64,000 bases of DNA, taken from contig KN817525.1 in the NCBI GenBank assembly GCA_000827495.1, forward strand, positions 426,493-490,492. Direction: 5' to 3'. Under the pieces are notes generated by a model. It worked only from the letters and a program-made list of their open reading frames with translations, was not told where the DNA came from and did not search any database. Each line of letters starts with the position of its first letter. Position 1 is the first letter of the stretch. This document shows positions 58,433-64,000 of this stretch, piece after piece. The stretch comes from Hypholoma sublateritium FD-334 SS-4 (taxonomy: Eukaryota; Basidiomycota; Agaricomycetes; Agaricales; Strophariaceae). Made by a program: the position numbers and the translations under genes.

Positions 58433-59657
58433 ATGGCCCCGTCCACCACGTATGTCTTTCGTGTCCCCATTGTAAAATGCAGCCCTAATCCTTGATCCTC
58501 TCTTTTTCAGCGTCCCGAGTGCTTCGGTTAGTCGAAATCACGGTCGCAAAGGTTGGGTGCTGATTGGTGGAATGTGTGGACAAATAGGTTATTGAAGTCC
58601 CGGAGACTCTCCTCAAGAAACGCAAGCAAAACGAAAAGGCACGAGAGGAGCGCATTGCTGCTGCCTCTGCCGCCCGCAAGGTGAGATACGTCAATTTTTT
58701 TGCGTTTTATCATTGCCCTGCTATTTCACATATGATGCATACGATTCATTCGAAATGAAGGCTAGGAGGTTCGCCTCACCGTGCTGCCAATCAATTAACC
58801 ATCTTTCGGGACTGACTTTTATTTATAATTGGATTCTTCTCTTACTTGGGAACCGACAACTGAAACACGTTCATTTTTCTAGGCCTCGAAATCCAAGCGA
58901 AAGGTCATCTTCAAGCGCGCGGAGTCATATGTTAAGGAGTATTTGACGAAGGAGAAGGAGGAGATTCGCCTGAAGCGCACTGCCAGGACTGCTGGTGACT
59001 TCTACGTCCCTGCTCAACCCAAGGTGTACTTCGTCGTCCGTATCAGGGGGTGAGTCAAATTCAGCACATGCGAAACCAACATTGACCAGGTTACAGTATC
59101 AATGAAATCGCTCCCAAGCCCCGCAAAATCTTGCAACTCCTCCGTCTGCTCCAAATCAACAACGGCGTATTTGTCAAGGCGACCCGCGCCACCCAGCAGA
59201 TGCTCCGTCTCGTTGAGCCCTACATCACCTACGGGTACGTTCGTTGATGGCATGATCATTGCCTGGTCCTTAAACGTCTTGCAGTGAACCTAACTTGAAG
59301 TCCGTTCGCGAGCTTATCTACAAGCGTGGATATGGAAAGGTCGACAAGCAACGCATTCCCCTCGCCAACAACAGCGTCATCGAGGCTGCCCTTGGCAAAT
59401 TTGACATCCTTTGCGTTGAGGATCTCGTCCACGAAATTATCACCGCCGGCCCCAACTTCAAGCAGGTATGTATTTTTAATTCTTGTTTTTGCCTCATGGC
59501 CGACCTGTTCTTCTAGGCCTCGAACTTCCTGTGGCCCTTTAAACTCTCCAACCCCACTGGCGGCTGGAGGACACGGAAATTCAAGCACTACGTTCAGGGT
59601 GGTGACTTCGGTGACCGGGAGGTCAATATCAACAAGCTCATCCGACAGATGAACTAG
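58433..59657 (+). CDS. RPL7: 60S ribosomal protein L7
   Basis: Large-subunit ribosomal protein (uL30 family). MAPSTT joins VPSAS, then [80 protein letters not shown], and [13 protein letters not shown] C-terminal blocks ending [14 protein letters not shown]. About 247 residues, full length. Exons 1 and 2 are tiny (17 and 16 nt). The third intron (58681-58882) is the longest in the gene and holds a box C/D snoRNA candidate. Yeast RPL7 introns also host C/D snoRNAs. Confidence 0.96.
58727..58820 (+). ncRNA. Box C/D snoRNA candidate in RPL7 intron 3 (snR39-family-like)
   Basis: A C-box-like ATGATGC lies at 58732 and a D box CTGA at 58812-58815, 80 nt apart, as in typical C/D snoRNAs. Just before the D box, ACCATCTTTCGGG (58798-58810) is complementary to CCCGAAAGATGGT, a highly conserved 25S/28S rRNA segment from memory. 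By the fifth-base rule the modified residue would be the G of CCCG, like yeast snR39b; snR39/snR59 use the neighbouring A. A weak internal AATGAAG could be C'. The C box differs from RUGAUGA at its last base and the terminal stem looks weak, so this is a candidate. Confidence 0.6.
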
Positions 59658-59900
59658 GTGGTGTGATGGACGGGGCTCGCAGGACAGAGGGTAGACTACT
59701 CCTGTGGACACACGTATTCGAAGTCTCCTGTTTTGATACATGTGTATGCCATATGAGATATGCAAAAACATCAAAAATAATATTCGGCGGGGAGTAATAA
59801 TGTGCCCGTCGTCCCCTGAGACGGCGGGCCGCTGCACCGCTGGAAGTATATAGAGGTCGAAATTTACGGGGTAACTCATCAACTTGTAATTTGATCCCCC

Positions 59901-60764
59901 ATGCCTCACACATTCGAAGCCCTTCAGCATATGCTCGCCTCCAACGCCCAGTGGGCAGAGGATGTCTTGCACGACCAGCCCCACTTCTTCGAAGAATCCG
60001 CCAAGGGGCAGGCCCCGCATGTGCGTCTTGCGCTCTTGCTACCTACCCTGCGCTGACTATATGCAGACCCTATGGATAGGATGCGCCGACTCGCGAGTTC
60101 CCGACTCGGTCATCACTGCTGCTCGTCCTGGCGAGATATTTGTCCACAGAAACATTGCGAAGTGCGTTCTCATACATCTTGACCGTCCGGCGTATACTGA
60201 GCGCTTCTTTTTCCGCAGCCAACTTCACCTAGACGACCTCAACGTCTTATCCGTGCTTAGATACGCGGTCGACTATCTAGGCGTCAAACACGGTGCTTTT
60301 TATCTCTCTCCTTATATTGATCATCTTCCCAACCAAACTTCTTTTTGCTTGTCATCCGTCCCGCAGTCATTATAGTCGGTCATACTGAATGTGGAGGAGC
60401 CGCTGCCGCGCTTGGAGCCGCCCAATCGCCGGACTTCAACGTCGACGCGCCTATCGCCACTATTCCTTCTTTACCCGTGACCGCTTCGCTCAACCGCTGG
60501 TTAGAGCCCATTACCAGAACCGCGGCATCGCTTCATCTTTCATCCCTGCCCCATTCCGACGCACTTCACCTTCTCGTAGAGGAGAACGTCAAGGTCCAGG
60601 TCGAAAATCTCGCCAACACGCAGACAATTACCGACGCCTGGACCAAAGGCACCCGCAAACAGCAGGAGGTCTGGATCCATGGATGGGTCTACGAATTGGG
60701 GACCGGGCGTCTTAGGGATCTTAATATATCTCGTGGCCCACCCGGTGCCACCAAGCCAAATTAA
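59901..60764 (+). CDS. Beta-class carbonic anhydrase
   Basis: Interconverts CO2 and bicarbonate; supplies bicarbonate for carboxylation and CO2 sensing. [20 protein letters not shown] and [20 protein letters not shown] lead to CADSR (zinc Cys plus the Asp-Arg dyad). [32 protein letters not shown] (zinc His and Cys), [17 protein letters not shown] and [20 protein letters not shown] follow. Introns lie after PH, after NIA(N) and after KH(V), phases checked. About 235 residues; no targeting peptide, so probably cytosolic, like Nce103. Confidence 0.95.
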
Positions 60765-60981
60765 TCGGAAATGAACGTAAACTTGCAGAAGCTTGCCTTC
60801 TCAAGTAAACGTTTATACCTCGCATATATGTACTTTTTGACAAGGAACATATCTAGATGCGTAGACCTTATGACTTCATGCCAGTAGTAGTAGACGCGTA
60901 AACCACGTGAATGTAATTTAGACGCCCCAGTGATGTCAACCCCACAAACGGACTGTGCATGTGAACCTCCTTCCTCTTTCG

Positions 60982-60994
60982 CCCCCCCCCCCCC
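60982..60994. repeat. Run of 13 C
   Basis: Mononucleotide run in the presumed 5' leader of the 5-phosphatase gene, about 32 nt before its ATG. Confidence 0.8.
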
Positions 60995-61025
60995 ACCCCC
61001 ACCCTCGACAGTACATCGAAAGGAC

Positions 61026-62543
61026 ATGGCAAATTCACATTTGCACATGGACCGTCTGCTAGTTCAAATCGCGACCTACAACACCAACCTACAAGGGATC
61101 TTGTCACTCCCCCAAGACTTAGTCGATTGGCTGGCACCCACGTTGCAAGTCTCAAGGTTTCTCTCAACTGAGCAACGAGCACCAGACATCGTTGTTGTTG
61201 GTTTCCAAGAACTTCTCCCGCTACACCTTGGCCGTGCGTTTCAGGCCCTTCTCAAGTCTTGAAAATAGTAGCTCATGTTCGTTCAAAGTGGCTGGCAAAT
61301 CCAAGTCGGTCATCGACAACAGAGATGCTCTCATTCTATCCCAAATTGAAGAGCATACGCCAAGCAAAGACTCTTACTCGTTGATTGCGAAAGTCGTGAA
61401 CGTCGGTGTTGCACTTCTGGTTTATGGACGCGACGAGGGAATTGCACGACAAACGTGCGACGTGGAAACAGCGTGGACAGGCTGTGGGCCAGCATATATG
61501 GGGAATAAAGGCGCGGTTGGCGTGCGCTTCCGCGTCAAGGACCGCGAAGGGGCTGCTGGGGAAACATACACGTATTTATCTAACGTCTATCTTTCAAGCA
61601 TCATTCAGCCTTATGAATTTACTTTCAGGTTCGTTAATTGCCACTTGACCCCGTTTGACCACAAGTTGGAAAAGCGTCTCACAGACTATCGGCATATTGT
61701 AGAAAGGCTGCTGTTCGCGCCAATACCTCAAGACCCCAAGACGCCGAGCACGTTATACCACACAAGTCACTTATTCCTTCTCGGGGACTTCAATTTCCGT
61801 CTGGACATACCTAAAGAGCATCCCTTGCACCAAAAACGATTCTCGGATGAATTCTCGCAGGCAATACATACAGAAGAAGTCAGAGAAGAACTGAAAGAAT
61901 TCGATCAACTTACAATCGAAAAGCGGAAAGGATCTGTATTTGTGGGCCTTCACGAAGGGGAATTCTGGAAATTCAAGTGCAGCTATAAATACAAGATAGG
62001 AGAAGTTGATAAATACAGGTACAAGGATGATTTATATCCTGTTCAACTTTATGGATGTTCACCTATCAAATTTGCAGCACGAAACGGACACCCTCGTGGA
62101 CGGACCGCGTTCTATACGCGACATATACAGATTCTGCTGAGCAGTCAAGCATCACTAATCTATTGTATACCAGCATTCCTTCATATACCACATCCGATCA
62201 TGTAAGCCCACATTTCTCGCCTCTTCCTTAGGTATATGCTAAGTGATATCTGCAGAAACCTATTGTATCTTTGCTCCTCCTCCCTCCTCGTCCCGCAGAA
62301 ACATCATCGGCCATTCCACTTATCAAGCTCCCATCATCGTACCATCCTACACCAGACCCTCTGGCGAATGTTAAACGATACACGGGACGAACTATTGATC
62401 GTGTAATTGGGATCATATGGTGGCTGCTTACTCTGCTTGGAGCTGGGTCCGGTGTCGTTGGCATTTTCAACTTCTTTGTCGGCTTGGGTGCTTGGACTTG
62501 GTGGGCGGGCAAATCGAATGGTTCTAACTCTGTGTCTGTTTGA
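61026..62543 (+). CDS. Inositol polyphosphate 5-phosphatase with C-terminal membrane anchor (Inp54-like)
   Basis: Removes the 5-phosphate from phosphoinositides. LVQIATYNTNLQGILSLPQD and PDIVVVGFQELLPLHLGL open the domain. GNKGAVGVRFR, FVNCHLTPFDHKLEKR, LFLLGDFNFRLDI, RTPSWTDRVLYATY and TTSDHKPIVSLL carry the magnesium and phosphate contacts. After the domain a long hydrophobic tail IIWWLLTLLGAGSGVVGIF... to WTWWAGKS suggests a tail-anchored (ER-type) protein, as in yeast Inp54. About 430 residues. Five or so introns; the one before VNCHLT and the one before RTPSW restore conserved motifs. Membrane site is inference. Confidence 0.9.
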
Positions 62544-63032
62544 TTTTTAGGTTTTATGTTTGGTCAATCTACTTGTTCCCTTCGCCTAGTGGCAAAGGAC
62601 CTATCATATTTATTTGTGGATTTTCAATTTTTTTTTTGCATATACTTAAGACTAGAACTTCTTCTGGATAATTTGGACTGTACTTATGCTCGTCTGTACT
62701 CTTTATAGCAAGGCCTGAAAACTCTTACTTACGATAATTCCAGAAAAAGAAATATAAGTACATGCATTGCACTTCACAGTTCAGTAACGAAGGAGACCAT
62801 CGTCAAGGATGAATAAACAAGTCGGGTACGATTGATTTTCCAATGATTTGTAGTTGATTCGTGAGACCAATTGTGGGGCAGGCATTGGGCAGGTACAAGG
62901 CAGGTACAAGTTGGGCAGGGATCGTTCGGCCAAAAATGGCAAGTGCATGCTTCTACCTCTAACACAAGCAAACACTAACTGCAGTTGTCAGCAGTGCCGA
63001 CACTCCGACACTTGCTTTCTGTAAACTCCACC
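62544..63032. other. Intergenic upstream of the SNW gene
   Basis: About 490 nt with a short local duplication GGCAGGTACAA near 62890-62910. No gene or RNA seen. Confidence 0.45.
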
Positions 63033-64000
63033 ATGGCTGCTCTAGCTGCGTGCGTTCTTATTTTTCCTCCATTACTGCAGATAACTTAACATCGCTATAT
63101 TGTAGACTCCTTCCACAACCATTCCACGCAGCGTCGGTGTCTGACGATGAGGAAGAGACACAGCCCACTCTGGTTTCCCGTTCAACGACCGTTATCACGC
63201 GGACCGTCGCGCCCCCGTATGGACAAAGGTCGGGCTGGAAACCAAGCTCGTTGGAGGACTTCGGTGCGCTCGTCTACTCCGTTATTGTCTGTGATGGCAC
63301 ACTCAATCATGAACAGGCGACGGTGGCTCGTACCCCGAATGCCCAGTCGCCCAATATCCCCTGGGCATGGGCAAGAAGCAGGTGCGCGGCTTCCACTTTT
63401 ACTAAGGCTGTGCGACTGACCTTCCACAGGCCTCATCCGGAAACACCCTCGCACTGCAAGTCGACAGCGAGGGAAATGTCCGCTACGACGCCATTGCGCG
63501 CCAGGGCCAGCGCGAGGGCAAGATCATCCAGTCTCAGTTCAAGGATCTCGTCCCGCTAGCACACAGGAAGGACCTTGAGGACAGCGAGAAGGCGATGGAG
63601 CGGCCGTCGGAGGAGGAGGTGCAGGCGACGGTGGAGAAGACCCGCGCGGCGCTGGAGAAGCTCGTCAGCGGCAAGATCAAGGCTGCCCAGCCCAAAAATG
63701 TGCCCGACAGCCAGGGGAAGACGTCGTTCATCCGGTACACCCCCGGGCAGCAGGGCGGCGACAGCGCGCTGAAGCAGCGGATCATCAAGATGTCGGAGGT
63801 GGTGGAAGATCCCCTGGAGCCCCCTCGCTTCAAACACAAAAAAATCCCGCGCGGGCCTCCCAGTCCGCCGCCGCCTGTTCTCCGTAGTCCCCCTCGCAAG
63901 GCGACAGCGGCTGAGCAAAAGGAATGGATGATACCACCTTGTATCTCAAATTGGAAGAATAACAAGGGTTTCACCATCCCCTTGGACAAACGTCTTGCAG
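63033..64000 (+). CDS. SNW-domain splicing factor (SKIP/Prp45), cut by window edge
   Basis: A spliceosome (NTC-associated) scaffold and transcription cofactor. MAALAA joins LLPQPFHAASVSDDEEE, then VAPPYGQRSGWKPSSLEDFG, an intron, YPECPVAQYPLGMGKK, NTLALQVDSEGNVRYDAIAR, IIQSQFKDLVPLAHRKDLED, KTSFIRYTPGQQGGDSALKQ, RIIKMSEVVEDPLEPPRFKH, PPSPPPPVLRSPPRKATAAE and EWMIPPCISNWKNNKGFTIP. This is the canonical SNW core. The PPSPPPP segment matches the conserved SKIP motif. The C-terminal part lies outside the window. Third gene here with a splicing role. Confidence 0.95.

Noticed and set aside
1..64000. A secondary-metabolite, mating-type or defence cluster
   Set aside because: No PKS, NRPS, terpene synthase, homeodomain pair, pheromone receptor or NLR-type gene is present. 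The genes belong to unrelated housekeeping pathways.

Overview
This window is nuclear DNA from a filamentous basidiomycete, most likely an Agaricomycete. Almost every gene is cut by many short introns of about 45-70 nt with GT-AG ends. Genes are packed on both strands, and several families are typically fungal (Ste23-type protease, CBM1-bearing GH6 cellulase). The GH6 enzyme suggests a plant-biomass degrader. I saw no transposon, rRNA gene, tRNA gene, CRISPR array or operon. Exon models below were read by hand from splice sites, frame continuity and protein-family conservation. No searches or RNA data were used.

Layout, left to right. 1-348 (-): start of a short-chain dehydrogenase running off the left edge. 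800-7335 (-): kinesin-4-type motor. 8014-9477 (-): arginase. 10945-13487 (+): class I/II aminotransferase. 13665-16395 (-): CWF19L1/Drn1-type protein. 18470-20388 (+): secreted carboxylesterase. 21563-22872 (-): Nudix hydrolase. 23442-25168 (-): UBLCP1-type phosphatase. 25613-26660 (+): unknown protein. 26764-27810 (-): COP9 subunit 8. 28072-28976 (+): NECAP. 30274-32160 (+): GH6 cellobiohydrolase. 32688-34689 (+): cysteine desulfurase. 34876-36339 (+): SR splicing factor. 36757-38765 (-): tubulin cofactor E. 38923-40805 (+): 3-hydroxyisobutyryl-CoA hydrolase/Ehd3. 41343-42837 (+): indoleamine 2,3-dioxygenase. 43710-45989 (+): RPA large subunit. 46487-50129 (+): unknown membrane protein. 51004-55218 (+): insulysin/Ste23. 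55508-55964 (-): CKS1. 56443-57183 (-): Ser/Thr-rich single-pass membrane protein. 58433-59657 (+): ribosomal protein L7 with an intronic snoRNA candidate. 59901-60764 (+): beta-carbonic anhydrase. 61026-62543 (+): inositol polyphosphate 5-phosphatase. 63033-64000 (+): SNW/SKIP splicing factor, cut by the right edge.

The genes are mainly housekeeping and do not form one pathway or biosynthetic cluster. Loose themes are splicing (CWF19L1, SR protein, SNW), cell cycle and microtubules (kinesin, TBCE, CKS1, RPA) and amino-acid catabolism (arginase, aminotransferase, IDO, HIBCH).

The most interesting signals are in gene structure. There are five introns whose reading frame demands a GC-AG donor (arginase, UBLCP1, NECAP, CKS1 and the 1141-residue membrane protein). 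There are micro-exons of 6, 8, 10 and 13 nt. A box C/D snoRNA candidate sits in an RPL7 intron with a 13-nt guide to a conserved 25S rRNA segment. The kinesin motor domain carries an insert of roughly 80 residues. I found no convincing new multi-gene system.
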